Assembly: GCF_018614575.1 (NCBI RefSeq)
Contig: NZ_JAGGOJ010000003.1
Span: forward strand, 744,001 to 808,000
Length of the DNA: 64,000 nucleotides
Reading direction: 5' to 3'
Origin: Streptomyces sp. ISL-10
GTDB lineage: Bacteria > Actinomycetota > Actinomycetes > Streptomycetales > Streptomycetaceae
The position numbers were made by a program, and so were the translations under genes. The notes below the pieces were generated by a model, which saw only the letters and a program-made list of their open reading frames with translations, was not told the DNA's origin and searched no databases. Shown one piece after another: positions 32,079 to 42,010 of the stretch. Each line of letters begins with the position of its first letter. The first letter of the stretch is position 1.

Positions 32079-33908
32079 ATGCCGTCAATGCCTCGCATCA
32101 AGCCGGCCGCCTTCATGACATCCATCCGTCGGACCAAGCTGTGGATCTGGGGGGCGGCAGCCTTCCTCGTCGCCGGCGCGGGTTGGGTGCTGGTCACGGG
32201 TCTGTACGCCCGCAGCGAGCTGCTTGCGGCGCAAAAGGACCTGGAATCGCTGCGGAACACAGTGACGGCGCCCCCGCAGGAGGCGGCCGCGGGAGACGTC
32301 GAGGGCCGCTGGGCCCGGGCCGAATCGCCGGCCCGGTCTGCCGCGGCGCACGCGGCTCGGGCACGGCGGCTGACCACCGGACCGGCGTGGTTCGTGGCCG
32401 CGCATGTCCCCGTGCTTGGGGGCCCTTTCGAGACCGTGCGCGGGACGGCCAATGCCCTCGACCAGCTGACCGGCAAAGTCCTGCCGGCGGTTGTACGAAC
32501 GGCAGGCGACCTCACCGAGAGTGCCGGCGCCGACGGCGGCCACCTCAACCTCTCCGTGCTGCGCAGGGCCGCGCCGGCTCTTGAGGAGGCGTCGCGCAGG
32601 GTCGTCGCGGTTCGTTCCGAGACGCGCGGACTGCCGCGCCAGACCTGGCTGCCCGCCACCGACGAGGCCCGGGCGCGCCTGCTCGAGGGGCTGGACCGGA
32701 TGGTGCCCCTCGTGGACGACGCCGCAACCGGAGCCCGGCTCCTGCCGGCGATGCTGGGGGAGGACGGTCCGCGGCGTTACTTCCTGGTGTTCCAGAATCC
32801 TGCGGAAGCCCGAGGAACCGGCGGAATGCCAGGTGCCCACGCCATGCTGACGGCCGACAGGGGGGCGCTGGCACTGACGAGCTTCGGGCACGACGGAGAG
32901 ATGGTGACCGCCCGGCCCAAGGTCGACCTCGGTGCCGAGTTCAACGCTATGTACGCAGTGGCCGACCCGGTGAACACATGGCCCAACTCCAACATGAGCC
33001 CGCACTTCCCCTACGCGGCGCGCATCTGGTCGGCCGCCTGGCTGGACAGAAGCGGCGAGCGTGTCGATGGCGTGCTCTCCGTGGATCCGGCTGTCCTCGC
33101 CCGCCTGCTGGCGGCTTCGGGGCCAGCGCAGACCAGCGACGGAACGGTGGTCTCTGCGGACACCGTCGTGGAGATCAGCGAGCGCACCAACTACGTGACG
33201 TACGCGGACCCGCTGCAGCGCAAGGCATTCCTCCTCGAGGTGGCACGGGCCGCCGCAGGGCGGTTGCTGACCGCGGCCGAGGACCCGCGGCTTCGGCCCG
33301 GCCTGCTGACAGCCCTGTACGAGGTGCTGGGCAACGGGCAGATCAATGCCTGGAGCACCCGCCCCGACGAGCAGCGGGAACTGGAGTCACGGCCCGTCGG
33401 CGGCTCCCTGCCGCACGGGCCGGAGCCCTACGCAGGACTGGTGGTCAACAACGCAGCCGGCACCAAACTGGACTACTACTTGGACCGCACCCTGGACTGG
33501 CACGTCGGCCGGTGCACCGCCGCGGGCCGCGAGGTGACCGTGAAGGCAGTGCTCACCAACCGTGCGCCGTCCTCCGGACTTCCCTCCTACGTCACTCACC
33601 GCATGGACAAGACCCCCTACGCGACGCGCAGGGGTGACAACCGGCTGCTGGTGTCCTACTACGCGACCTCCGGAGCGAGGCTCAAGAAGGCGACCGTGGA
33701 CGGGCGGCCCACTCTGCTGTCATCCGGCCGCGAACGAGGACACCCGGTGTACACGCTCGATGTAGAAGTCCCTGCTGGTGGCAGCCGTACGGTGATGCTG
33801 CGTCTGCTGGAGCCTCCGACCGACCGGTCGCCCGCGGTGCTGCACCAGCTGCTGCCCCGCCCCCTGAAGGCCACCGTGCACCCTTTCCCGCCCTGCCCCG
33901 CAACCTGA
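32079..33908 (+). CDS. DUF4012 membrane-anchored protein
   Basis: A 609-residue protein with one N-terminal membrane helix (about 21-43, LWIWGAAAFLVAGAGWVLVT) and a large extracytoplasmic part. The region with RRYFLVFQNPAEARGTGGMP and HFPYAARIWSAAW is characteristic of DUF4012 proteins. These occur in actinobacterial and other exopolysaccharide loci, where a role in chain attachment or assembly has been suggested; the activity is not established. ATG 32079 has no strong ribosome-binding site, and ATG 32088 is an alternative. It is followed 57 bases later by a low-molecular-weight phosphatase gene. Confidence 0.85.
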   Translation: MPSMPRIKPAAFMTSIRRTKLWIWGAAAFLVAGAGWVLVTGLYARSELLAAQKDLESLRNTVTAPPQEAAAGDVEGRWARAESPARSAAAHAARARRLTTGPAWFVAAHVPVLGGPFETVRGTANALDQLTGKVLPAVVRTAGDLTESAGADGGHLNLSVLRRAAPALEEASRRVVAVRSETRGLPRQTWLPATDEARARLLEGLDRMVPLVDDAATGARLLPAMLGEDGPRRYFLVFQNPAEARGTGGMPGAHAMLTADRGALALTSFGHDGEMVTARPKVDLGAEFNAMYAVADPVNTWPNSNMSPHFPYAARIWSAAWLDRSGERVDGVLSVDPAVLARLLAASGPAQTSDGTVVSADTVVEISERTNYVTYADPLQRKAFLLEVARAAAGRLLTAAEDPRLRPGLLTALYEVLGNGQINAWSTRPDEQRELESRPVGGSLPHGPEPYAGLVVNNAAGTKLDYYLDRTLDWHVGRCTAAGREVTVKAVLTNRAPSSGLPSYVTHRMDKTPYATRRGDNRLLVSYYATSGARLKKATVDGRPTLLSSGRERGHPVYTLDVEVPAGGSRTVMLRLLEPPTDRSPAVLHQLLPRPLKATVHPFPPCPAT

Positions 33909-33965
33909 GTGCCTCGTCGGCGGTGGGGGGCGGGTCCTGAGGCTTCTGGGGTGGATACTGACGTC

Positions 33966-34556
33966 ATGCCTGACTCATCCCTCCCCGCGGCGCACCAGGC
34001 CCGGTTCCGGGTGCTGACCGTCTGCACGGGCAACCTCTACCGGTCACCCGTCGCCGAGTGCCTTCTGAGACGGCGGCTGGCTCCCCTGTTGGAGGCGATC
34101 CACGTGAGCAGCGCGGGCACGGCCGCGACCCCAGGGGTGCCGGTCGCTGCCACCGCTGCGTCCCTGCTCGGAATGGCTGCGGACCTGCCGGGTACGGTCA
34201 CCCGCCGATTGACGGCAGGGTTGGTCGAGAGTGCCGATCTCGTGCTCGGAGCCGCCACCGAACACCGCGAGGCCGCTGTACGGCTTTCTCCCGTACGGGC
34301 GTTGTCCCGGGCCTTCAGTCTGCGCGAGTTCGCGCGGCTGGTGCGGGCCGAGGACGCGGCCGGGCTGGTGGACCCGGCGGCGCGGCTCACTGCACTGGTG
34401 AAGGGAGCGGCGGCTCGCCGCGGTTCGGCCGGGGCGGACGTGAGCGATGACGATGTGGCCGATCCCCTCGGCGCGAGGCCCCCGGAGGTGCGGGAGGTTT
34501 TCCGGAGGATCGAGGAGTCGGTTGACCGGATCGCAGCCGTGCTGCTGTCACGCTGA
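33966..34556 (+). CDS. Low-molecular-weight protein tyrosine phosphatase (Wzb-like)
   Basis: A 196-residue protein with the P-loop CTGNLYRSP (Cys20, Arg26), HVSSAGTAA, and the acid Asp in the late DVADPLG loop. It belongs to the low-molecular-weight PTP family. In polysaccharide loci such enzymes dephosphorylate the Tyr kinase that controls chain length. No kinase is in the window. ATG 33966 begins the fold; the same frame extends upstream without family similarity. Longer than the usual 150 residues, mainly in the middle. Confidence 0.9.
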   Translation: MPDSSLPAAHQARFRVLTVCTGNLYRSPVAECLLRRRLAPLLEAIHVSSAGTAATPGVPVAATAASLLGMAADLPGTVTRRLTAGLVESADLVLGAATEHREAAVRLSPVRALSRAFSLREFARLVRAEDAAGLVDPAARLTALVKGAAARRGSAGADVSDDDVADPLGARPPEVREVFRRIEESVDRIAAVLLSR

Positions 34557-34639
34557 GGCATACAGTCGTTACCCGTCCGCCGTCACTCGTGCGCATGGGC
34601 GCCTGTCTCGGCCGAGCGCCGGTCACCCGCGCCTACCGG

Positions 34640-35300
34640 GCTGTAGGCCGACGTCCGACGTGCGGCTTCCTGAGGCACCCGGAGGCACGCGTAGACCGTG
34701 ATGGCCGCCCGTGTGATGCAGTAGCGGGATGGCGGCGCCGTGCATGAGCGAAAGGCAGCCGAGTGAGACCCAGATGGGCGCCGTCACCACGATGTTCCCA
34801 AGGTCGTTGGCGAACGGAATCTCCAGCGCGTAGGTCGGACACAGCGACTGGAGCACCGCCCGGACCGGGGCGTGGCGCCGGCTTGAAGGAATTCGGCGAC
34901 GCCCGCGCCCGTGCCGGCGGCGCAGCACGTGACGGAACGAGGGCTCGGAGGAGCGACCGTGGAAGTCGCCAGGGCGCCGAGCCCCGTCAAGAGGCAGGCG
35001 AGGTCGGCCCACGACCGCTCCGATGTCTGCGCACCTGAGGCATGAGAAGCTCCACACGACCACGAAAGCAGTGGGCATGATGAGCACGAAGTGCACGCGC
35101 GGCCGGAAACCGGTCCGTGTCATACGGAACAGAACGCCCCATGGCTGTGGGGGCAAGGAGCGGAGCCGTCGCGCCACCGGGATCGACGGTGGCGGCGGTC
35201 GGCACGCTCGCCAGCACTGCCACGAGCGCCAAGTCGGGCCGCGGCAGGGCCATCAGCGCGAGACACAGGACGACGACGGCAGCAAGGAAAGGGAGATTCC
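34640..35300 (-). pseudogene. O-antigen ligase-like membrane protein, broken
   Basis: Three minus-strand frames together give the first half of a polytopic protein: LPFLAAVVVLCLALMALP and LALVAVLASVPTAATVD, then FRPRVHFVLIMPTAFVVVWS, then LTGLGALATS, then PTYALEIPFANDLGNIVV and APIWVSLGCLSLMHG. This order and character fit O-antigen ligase/Wzy-type proteins. At least three frameshifts are needed and the second half is absent. The relic begins right after the end of the methyltransferase gene at 35307, with which it was probably cotranscribed. Confidence 0.6.
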
Positions 35301-35306
35301 AGTCGC

Positions 35307-36077
35307 CTACGCCTTGCGAGCGAGCACAACGCGCGTGTGGAAGCCTCGGTAGAACGACTCGACCGTGGGCCATGAGATCACCGGTGCCAGGAGTCCGGAT
35401 ACACGGCTCACTTTTCGCGTCGCCCGGACGAACTCGCGTTCGGCGAACTCCACGTGTGCGAAGTGGCGGCCGAATGACCGTGAGATTTCCCGCCTGGTCG
35501 GGTAGTTGATTCCGGTCCTGCTGTATTCCACGTTTCGAGCAGCGGTCTCGGCGGCACTGAGCCCTCGCTGGAAGGAGTTGCGGATGCCGAGCCTTGCCCA
35601 CAGGGAAATGAATGCGGGCTGCTGGAACCGTCCACCGAAGGGTGTGAAAATATGGGGCTCGACCGGGCGCCAACGAGCCGGGAAGATGTGCAGGGTCCAG
35701 GCGCCCGGTTTCAGGACCCGGGCGATTTCACCGATTGCCTTGTCGTAGTCCATCACATGCTCGAAGACGGAGGTGGAGTAGCAGAAGTCGAAGGAATCCG
35801 AGGGAAAAGGAAACCTTCCCTCCGAGTCCGAGAAGTGGATCTTCTCCCTGCGCTCCGCCGGAAGCTCCTCCCACCCTGCGAGTACTTTCTCCACAGGCCG
35901 GTCCACACCTACCGCCTCGTAGCCGGCGGTGGAGAATTCACGCAAATGACGGCCCGAGCCGCATCCGAAATCCAGGACGCGCTGTCCGCGGACGAGCCCG
36001 CCACGGCGCGCCAGCACCGCCTGGCAGGTCGAAGTCATCGCCTGGTTCCCGAGTGCTTCAGCGGTGTCGATTGCCAT
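35307..36077 (-). CDS. Class I SAM-dependent methyltransferase
   Basis: A 256-residue methyltransferase. The SAM motif DFGCGSG is at 36-42 (VLDFGCGSGRHLREF), followed by VGVDRP, a DFCYSTSVFEHVMD strand and the PGAWTLHIFPARW segment. The fold is the type-11 methyltransferase common in polysaccharide and lipid modification. GGGAG lies eight bases before ATG 36077; a longer upstream frame overlaps the divergent asparagine synthase gene and is rejected. It shares a 297-base divergent promoter region with that gene. Confidence 0.9.
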   Translation of the reverse strand: MAIDTAEALGNQAMTSTCQAVLARRGGLVRGQRVLDFGCGSGRHLREFSTAGYEAVGVDRPVEKVLAGWEELPAERREKIHFSDSEGRFPFPSDSFDFCYSTSVFEHVMDYDKAIGEIARVLKPGAWTLHIFPARWRPVEPHIFTPFGGRFQQPAFISLWARLGIRNSFQRGLSAAETAARNVEYSRTGINYPTRREISRSFGRHFAHVEFAEREFVRATRKVSRVSGLLAPVISWPTVESFYRGFHTRVVLARKA

Positions 36078-36374
36078 ATGGGCTCCCAAGTAAAGACCAC
36101 CGGTCAGGGCTTGGCGACCATAACCCGGAGTGTGCGCCCTGCGGCGACTTTCCGGGGACTGCGCGGGGGAGGTCACCGGATCAGAGCACACGGCTGATCT
36201 CTTGCGGACCGAAAGCGGCCCCAGCCAGGCGGGGTGCCGGGGAATGAGTATATCCGTGTGGTATGAATCTGCCAGCTTTTGGTGGTCGGTCGGACTGATG
36301 AGCTGCGCCGACGAGCCGGAGTGATGATGTCGGGCGGACTCGTCATCGGCGATCCGTGGCAAATGGGAGTCTTC

Positions 36375-38294
36375 ATGTGCGGTGTAGCCGGGATCGTGTC
36401 CACCAGCTCTCCCGACCCGGAACAGGTGCGCGCGATGTGCCGGGTCATCGCCCACCGGGGGCCGGACGGAGAGGGATACCACGTCGACGACCGGGCGGCC
36501 CTCGGAATGCGCCGGCTCGCCATCATCGACGTTGCGGGCGGGGACCAACCGGTCTACAACGAGGACCGCACCGTCGCTGCCGTCTTCAACGGCGAGATCT
36601 ACAACTTCCGTGAACTGCGCGCACAGTTGACTGCACGCGGGCACCGGTTCACCACCGACGGCGACACCGAGGTGCTCGTCCACTTGTACGAGGAATACGG
36701 CGAGGACCTCGTCGGTCACCTGCGCGGGATGTTCGCCTTCGCGGTGTGGGACACCGCGCGGCGGCGACTCCTCCTCGCGCGGGACCGGGTGGGCAAGAAG
36801 CCGCTGTACTACCGGCAGGCCGGGCCCTCACTGGCGTTCGCGTCCGAGCTCAAGGCTCTGATGGCCGATCCGTCGGTGTCAAGGGAGGTGGACCCGGTAG
36901 CCCTGCACCATTACCTCACCTACCAGTACGTGCCAGCTCCGTGGTCGATCTACCGCGGTGTCCGCAAGGTTCCCCCCGGACATCTGCTGGTGTGGGAGGA
37001 GGGCGAGGCGCGTCTGAGGCGCTATTGGAAGCTGGACTTCACACCACGCCCGGTCGGCAGCGAGGAGGAAGCGGCAGAACAGGTAAGGCAGTTGGTTTTG
37101 GATGCCACACGGGTCCGCATGGTCAGCGAGCGGCCCCTGGGCGCGTTCCTGTCCGGCGGCATCGACTCCTCCGCCGTGGTGGCCGCCATGGCCCGTCTCA
37201 GCGACCGACCCGTCAAGACGTTCTGCATCGGTTTCGACGACCCGCGCTACGACGAGCGGGCTTACGCGGCCTCCGTGGCGCGCCGCTACGGGACGGACCA
37301 TCACGAGTTCGTGGTGGCCGGGTCGTCGGCGCTGGACGTCCTGCCCCGCGTAACCCGGCAGTTCGACGAGCCGTTCGCCGATTCCTCCTCCATTCCCAGT
37401 TTCTTCGTTGCCGAACTGAGCCGTCGCCACGTGACGGTGGTACTCAACGGAGACGGGGGAGATGAGTGCTTCGGCGGGTACCGCCGCTATGCGTTCATGA
37501 ACAGAGTGGGACGGATCGAGCCCCCGAGCGTTCTCCGCGGCACGCTGCACCGCGTCGGGTCCGCGCTGATGAGGGCGGATGCCAGGTCGCGGCTTCGCAG
37601 GGTGGGCCGCGGCATGCAGGTGCTGGCCGAGACGCCCCAGCGCCGCTACGCCAGCCTCATGGCCTACTTCACCAGCGAGGCCAAGGACACCCTCTACACC
37701 GAGGAGATGCACGAGCAGGTGGCCGGCGTCGATAGCTATGAGCTGATCCGGCAGGTCTTCAACTCCTCACGTGCCGACGAGGACGTCAACCGGTTGCTGG
37801 ACGTGGACGTCAACACCTACCTGCCCGGAGACCTGCTCGTAAAGGTGGACATCAGCACTATGGCCCACTCACTGGAGGCCCGCTCGCCGTTCCTCGATCA
37901 CCATCTGATGGAGTGGGCCGCAGGTTTGCCGGGCCGGTGGAAGGTCGACGGCCAGGTGACCAAGGCGCTGTTGAAGAAGGCGATGGCTCCGTGGCTGCCG
38001 TCTGATCTGATCACCAGACCGAAAGCAGGATTTGGGGTGCCGCTGGCCGAGTGGCTGCGCGGCGAGCTTCGGCCACTCGCTTTCGATCTCCTGGTCGACC
38101 ACACAGCACGCTCTCGTGGCCTGTTCAAACCCGATGTCGTCCGGCGACTGCTGAAGGACCACGTCGAGGGGCGGGACCGAGCCGACCAACTATGGGCGCT
38201 GCTGCAGTTCGAGCTGTGGCAGCGCACGTGCGAAGACCAGTCCTGGGACGTCACGGCCGCGACGCCCGGCCGGGCCCAGGAGTGCTGTGGCTGA
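36375..38294 (+). CDS. Asparagine synthase (glutamine-hydrolysing)-like protein
   Basis: A 639-residue class II amidotransferase. The N-terminal nucleophile Cys2 (MCGVAGI) and glutaminase motifs AHRGPDG, FNGEIYNF and GDTEVL are intact. The synthetase domain has the PP-loop LSGGIDSS and later NGDGGDECFGGYRRY. It may make asparagine, or amidate a sugar acid or cell-wall component, as relatives in surface-glycan loci do. ATG 36375 is chosen because Cys must be residue 2. The stop overlaps the flippase gene start by eight bases. Confidence 0.95.
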   Translation: MCGVAGIVSTSSPDPEQVRAMCRVIAHRGPDGEGYHVDDRAALGMRRLAIIDVAGGDQPVYNEDRTVAAVFNGEIYNFRELRAQLTARGHRFTTDGDTEVLVHLYEEYGEDLVGHLRGMFAFAVWDTARRRLLLARDRVGKKPLYYRQAGPSLAFASELKALMADPSVSREVDPVALHHYLTYQYVPAPWSIYRGVRKVPPGHLLVWEEGEARLRRYWKLDFTPRPVGSEEEAAEQVRQLVLDATRVRMVSERPLGAFLSGGIDSSAVVAAMARLSDRPVKTFCIGFDDPRYDERAYAASVARRYGTDHHEFVVAGSSALDVLPRVTRQFDEPFADSSSIPSFFVAELSRRHVTVVLNGDGGDECFGGYRRYAFMNRVGRIEPPSVLRGTLHRVGSALMRADARSRLRRVGRGMQVLAETPQRRYASLMAYFTSEAKDTLYTEEMHEQVAGVDSYELIRQVFNSSRADEDVNRLLDVDVNTYLPGDLLVKVDISTMAHSLEARSPFLDHHLMEWAAGLPGRWKVDGQVTKALLKKAMAPWLPSDLITRPKAGFGVPLAEWLRGELRPLAFDLLVDHTARSRGLFKPDVVRRLLKDHVEGRDRADQLWALLQFELWQRTCEDQSWDVTAATPGRAQECCG

Positions 38295-39639
38295 CAGTGC
38301 GCGGCAGGCCGTCGGCATGCTGGGCAGCAGGGGCGCGTGCCTCGTTCTCTCCGCCGTGACCAGCGCCATCATCGCGCGGGCCTTGGAGCCGGAAGGCCGA
38401 GGGATCTACTACATGGCGGTTACCGTCGCCGCCACGGCCACCGCGCTGGCGCAGCTGTCGGTCGAACAGGCGCAGAGCGCTCTCTGGACGGACGCCGAGC
38501 GCCGAGAGGCGCTGACGGGCAATAGCGTACCGCTGGCCCTGTCGCTTGGGACGGTGGGCGGACTCGCCGGTACGGCCTGTGTTGCCATGATCGGCCCCGA
38601 TGCACTGCACCTGCCCGGCCTGTCGATCGTGGCGCTGGCGTGCCTCGGCGTGCCGCTGGGCGTCGCGGTGAACTACGCGAACAACATCACGCTCCTGCAC
38701 GGAGCGCCGCATGTGGCCTCCAGGGCCCTGCTGGCCCGTGCATTCGTGCAGTGCGGGCTTCTGCTGGTGCTGGCCGCGGCAGGCGGGCTGTCGCCCATAG
38801 CGGTGGTGCTGGTCTGGGTCGCCTCCGAGACCGTTCCGTTGCTCGCGCTCGTGGTCGGGGGCGGCATGCCGGTGCGCCGTCCGAACCTGAGGCTGGCACG
38901 TACGACGGTGATCACCGGTGCCCGCTACCACCCGGGACCCACGGCGATCTTCCTCTTGCAGTACGCCGACATCATTCTTCTGGGCGCCTACGCAGGTGCT
39001 GAGGACGTGGGCATCTATTCTTTGGCGGTGATCCTGGCCGGATACGGTCGCATCCTGATCGATGCTCTCTCACAGGTCATGATGAACCGTCAACTCGACT
39101 CGAATTCAAATGAGTCCGTCGAAGTCACCGTCCGGAACACACGGATCGCGATCCTGCTGGCCGTCGCCTCGGGACTGCTCGTGGTGCTGGGAGCCCCGCT
39201 GATCGTTGTCGCCGTGTACGGCGAGGCATTCGCCGCCGCGGTACCGCTCGTGGCCCTGCTGGCTCCCGGCGCGCTGGCTCTGGGCGCGAGCCGGATGCCG
39301 AGCACGTACCTGCTGAGGCTGCGCCGTCCGCTCCTGGTCGTCACGCCGAGCGTGGTAGCTCTGGCCATCAACATCGCGATGAACCTGGTGCTCATTCCCG
39401 AATGGGGCGCCATCGGTTGCGCGGTGGCCTGTTCGGTGTCGTACCTGCTGTTGGCCGCCTGGCAGACACGCCTGTTCCTGCGCGAAGCCCGAATCCCCGC
39501 CAGGGAGCTGTTGCCAACGTCGGCCGACCTCCGCGTACTGCTCACGGCACTGCGTCGCTGCGGTCCGGTTGGCCGGCCCATGCCGGCCCCTTCAGGGCAG
39601 CCGACCCGTGGTCCGAGCAGCCGACCGGGTGACGCCTGA
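38287..39639 (+). CDS. Wzx-like polysaccharide flippase
   Basis: A 450-residue polytopic protein with about 12 hydrophobic segments, starting with the usual amphipathic helix and SAVTSAIIARALEPEGRGIY, typical of the MATE/oligosaccharide-flippase (Wzx, RfbX) superfamily. It should move lipid-linked oligosaccharide units across the membrane. The GTG start lies inside the end of the asparagine synthase-like gene, so the two are coupled. The C-terminal 40 residues are Pro/Ser-rich and cytosolic. Confidence 0.88.
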   Translation: MADSARQAVGMLGSRGACLVLSAVTSAIIARALEPEGRGIYYMAVTVAATATALAQLSVEQAQSALWTDAERREALTGNSVPLALSLGTVGGLAGTACVAMIGPDALHLPGLSIVALACLGVPLGVAVNYANNITLLHGAPHVASRALLARAFVQCGLLLVLAAAGGLSPIAVVLVWVASETVPLLALVVGGGMPVRRPNLRLARTTVITGARYHPGPTAIFLLQYADIILLGAYAGAEDVGIYSLAVILAGYGRILIDALSQVMMNRQLDSNSNESVEVTVRNTRIAILLAVASGLLVVLGAPLIVVAVYGEAFAAAVPLVALLAPGALALGASRMPSTYLLRLRRPLLVVTPSVVALAINIAMNLVLIPEWGAIGCAVACSVSYLLLAAWQTRLFLREARIPARELLPTSADLRVLLTALRRCGPVGRPMPAPSGQPTRGPSSRPGDA

Positions 39640-39699
39640 TTCCGCAACTGCCTTTGGTGTGACATTACGCCAGGTCGGACTGGACGGTTGTTGAGGAGG

Positions 39700-40460
39700 C
39701 GGGACACGGGGCCCGGGTCGGATACAGCGGCTGCTGAAGACTTGCCACTCAGACGTCGACGGGGTGCTGGATGACGTGCGGGAGCACATGATCGAGTATC
39801 TCGGCGACCCGAGCGGGGTGCTGATCGTGGATGTCACCAGCTATATGAATAGGGGCACTCGATCGGTCAGGGTTCAGCGGCAGCACTCCGGAACCGCGGG
39901 CAGGACGGTGAAGTTGCAGGCGTGGCGTCCTCCTCGCATACGCCACGCTGCGCGGGTGCACGCTGATCGACCGGGACCTGTACCTGCCGAGGTCATGAAG
40001 GAGGACCATCGGCGATACCGGGCCGCAGGCATCGTCGACCAGATCGAGTTCGCGACGAAGTTGCAGATGACCGAGGTGATGGTGGACCGCGCCATCACCG
40101 ACCGCGTTCTGTCTTGACCAGAGCGTCAACGAACTGATCGCCGTTCTGCCTCGGCAGAAGTGGAAACGCCGAACCTGCAGAGCCGGAGCCGGAGTCCACG
40201 GCCCTATGACTGGCCCCGCGCTGAGGTGAGGCCCTTGCATCGGCCGGACGGTCGGCACTGGGTCCCAGCCTGTCTCAGCAGCACCGCCCGGCACGAGATG
40301 GCCCCCGCATAGCCTGCGCTCCCGCCAAGGCCACCCTCCACAAGCTCGTCGCCGTCGCCGGCACCGGCTGGGTCGTCGAGGAATGCTTCCCGAGCGCCGC
40401 AGGTGAATGAGGCCTCGACCCGTATCCGGTCCGCCGCTACGAGGGCTTGCACCGGCATAC
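39700..40460 (+). pseudogene. IS701-family transposase remnant
   Basis: Plus-strand fragments in shifting frames match IS701/IS4-like transposases: MLDDVREHMIEYLGDPSGVL and IVDVTSY, then RSVRVQRQHSGTAGRTVK, then YRAAGIVDQIEFATKLQMTE, and near 40370 GWVVEECFPSAAGE followed after a stop by GLDPYPVRRYEGLHRHT. Several frameshifts and stops are present and no terminal repeats are recognisable, so this is an old relic. The 200 bases to the next gene hold nothing else. Confidence 0.8.
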
Positions 40461-40661
40461 CGCCGAAGACAGGGTAGGGAGCCCGTCACAGCCGCTACAA
40501 ACGACGAGGTGCCCTTGGAGCGGTGACCTCGTCGCCCCAAACCCAGTTGCAGTGCAAGGATCACCCGGTCGACAAGGCGTTGCGATCGGCTGTCGGGCGA
40601 ACAGGTTGAGAGGCTGAGCCGGAAGAGAAGCACGCTGTGTCACGCGAGGACCGCGGGCGGG

Positions 40662-41873
40662 ATGGAGTTGGTATCAGTGGCTGCGTTCCCCGGCACTACG
40701 GAATTCTCGACCAGCTACCGTGCCCGGTGCGGCCCCGAACTGTCCCGAGTGTGTCTCATGATCGGCCAACTGGGGCTGGGCGGTGCGGAGAAGCAGATCG
40801 TCATGCTCGCCCGCGGCCTCGCCGCTCGCGGAATCGACACCACCTTGCTGCTGCTGTCCGAACGGGGGCCGCGGGAGGCGGAACTGGCCGGGTCCGGAGT
40901 GAAGGTGGTCTGCCTCGGATACAAAGGAATCCGGCCCTGGGTCGACCCCTGGACCGCGATCAGAAGGACCGCCCTCGGCGCCCGAGCATACGCCCGTCTG
41001 CTCGGGCATCTGCGCCAGACCCGGCCGCAGATCCTGCACGCCTACTTGTTCCACTGCTACGTGGCGGCGGCGCCCGCAGCCCGCCTGGCACGGGTACCGG
41101 TCTGCGTGGCCGGCCGGCGGAGTCTGGGTGCTCCCAGGCAGGGGGGCCGGGCACGGCTCGCCGTGGAACGGATCGCCACCGGCATGACGGACTTCGTCGT
41201 GGCAAATGCGCAGGCCGTCGCGGACGAGGCCCGGTGCCGGGAGGGCCTGCCGGCACACAAGATCGCCGTCATCCGCAACGGGATGGAAGAGAGGGACTTC
41301 GAGCCCGTTGGCCCCGCCGTGCTCGACACATCGTTCCCCGTAGTCGTGTGTGTAGCCAACCTGCACGTCTACAAGGGGCACCGATACCTCCTGGACGCTG
41401 TGGGCCTGATGCAGCGGCGGGGGCAGCGCTGCACCCTCGTGCTCATCGGAGAAGGCGCGGCTCGTACGGCTCTGCAACAACAAGCGGACCGGCTGGGCCT
41501 CGACGTTCGGTTTCTCGGGCACCGCACGGATGTCGCTTCTTTCCTCTCCCGGGCCGACGTCGTCGTCCTTCCTTCGCTGGAGGAGGGCCTGAGCAACGCC
41601 GTCATGGAGGCCATGGCGGTCGGCCGGCCCGTGGTGGCCACGACTGTGGGTGGTATCCCCGAACTGTTGCAGGACCGCGGCGTGCTGGTACCTCCGGCGG
41701 ATGCCGAGGCTCTCGCTCAGGGACTGCAGTGGATGCTCGCGGACGGCCCCGCCGCCGCACGCCTCGGGAAAGCGGCGCGGGAGTGGGCCCTTGAGCACCT
41801 GAGTGCCAAATCCATGGTGGAGCGGCACCTCACGCTGTACCGCGGGCTGCTGGACCGCAGAGCCGCCAGGTGA
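40662..41873 (+). CDS. GT4-family glycosyltransferase
   Basis: A 403-residue GT-B glycosyltransferase. N-terminal domain: MIGQLGLGGAEKQIVMLARG is the acceptor-side glycine loop of the GT4 family. C-terminal domain: VCVANLHVYKGHRYLLDAVG and the E-x7-E type region SLEEGLSNAVMEAMAVGRPV, which binds the nucleotide sugar. It retains configuration at the anomeric carbon and probably extends a lipid-linked glycan. The start is uncertain: residues 1-28 precede the fold, and ATG 40662 has only GGGCGGG upstream. Donor and acceptor unknown. Confidence 0.92.
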   Translation: MELVSVAAFPGTTEFSTSYRARCGPELSRVCLMIGQLGLGGAEKQIVMLARGLAARGIDTTLLLLSERGPREAELAGSGVKVVCLGYKGIRPWVDPWTAIRRTALGARAYARLLGHLRQTRPQILHAYLFHCYVAAAPAARLARVPVCVAGRRSLGAPRQGGRARLAVERIATGMTDFVVANAQAVADEARCREGLPAHKIAVIRNGMEERDFEPVGPAVLDTSFPVVVCVANLHVYKGHRYLLDAVGLMQRRGQRCTLVLIGEGAARTALQQQADRLGLDVRFLGHRTDVASFLSRADVVVLPSLEEGLSNAVMEAMAVGRPVVATTVGGIPELLQDRGVLVPPADAEALAQGLQWMLADGPAAARLGKAAREWALEHLSAKSMVERHLTLYRGLLDRRAAR

Positions 41874-42010
41874 TCCCGGGAGGGGCCGATCCGGCAGCTG
41901 CTGCATGTCCCGCTGGGGCGACGGTCGGGCACTGAGCCCCACGGCGGCGCCGACCGGCTTGCAGCACGTAATGCCTGCAGCAGGGAGGCGGCGCCGCCGT
42001 CCCGTATCCG

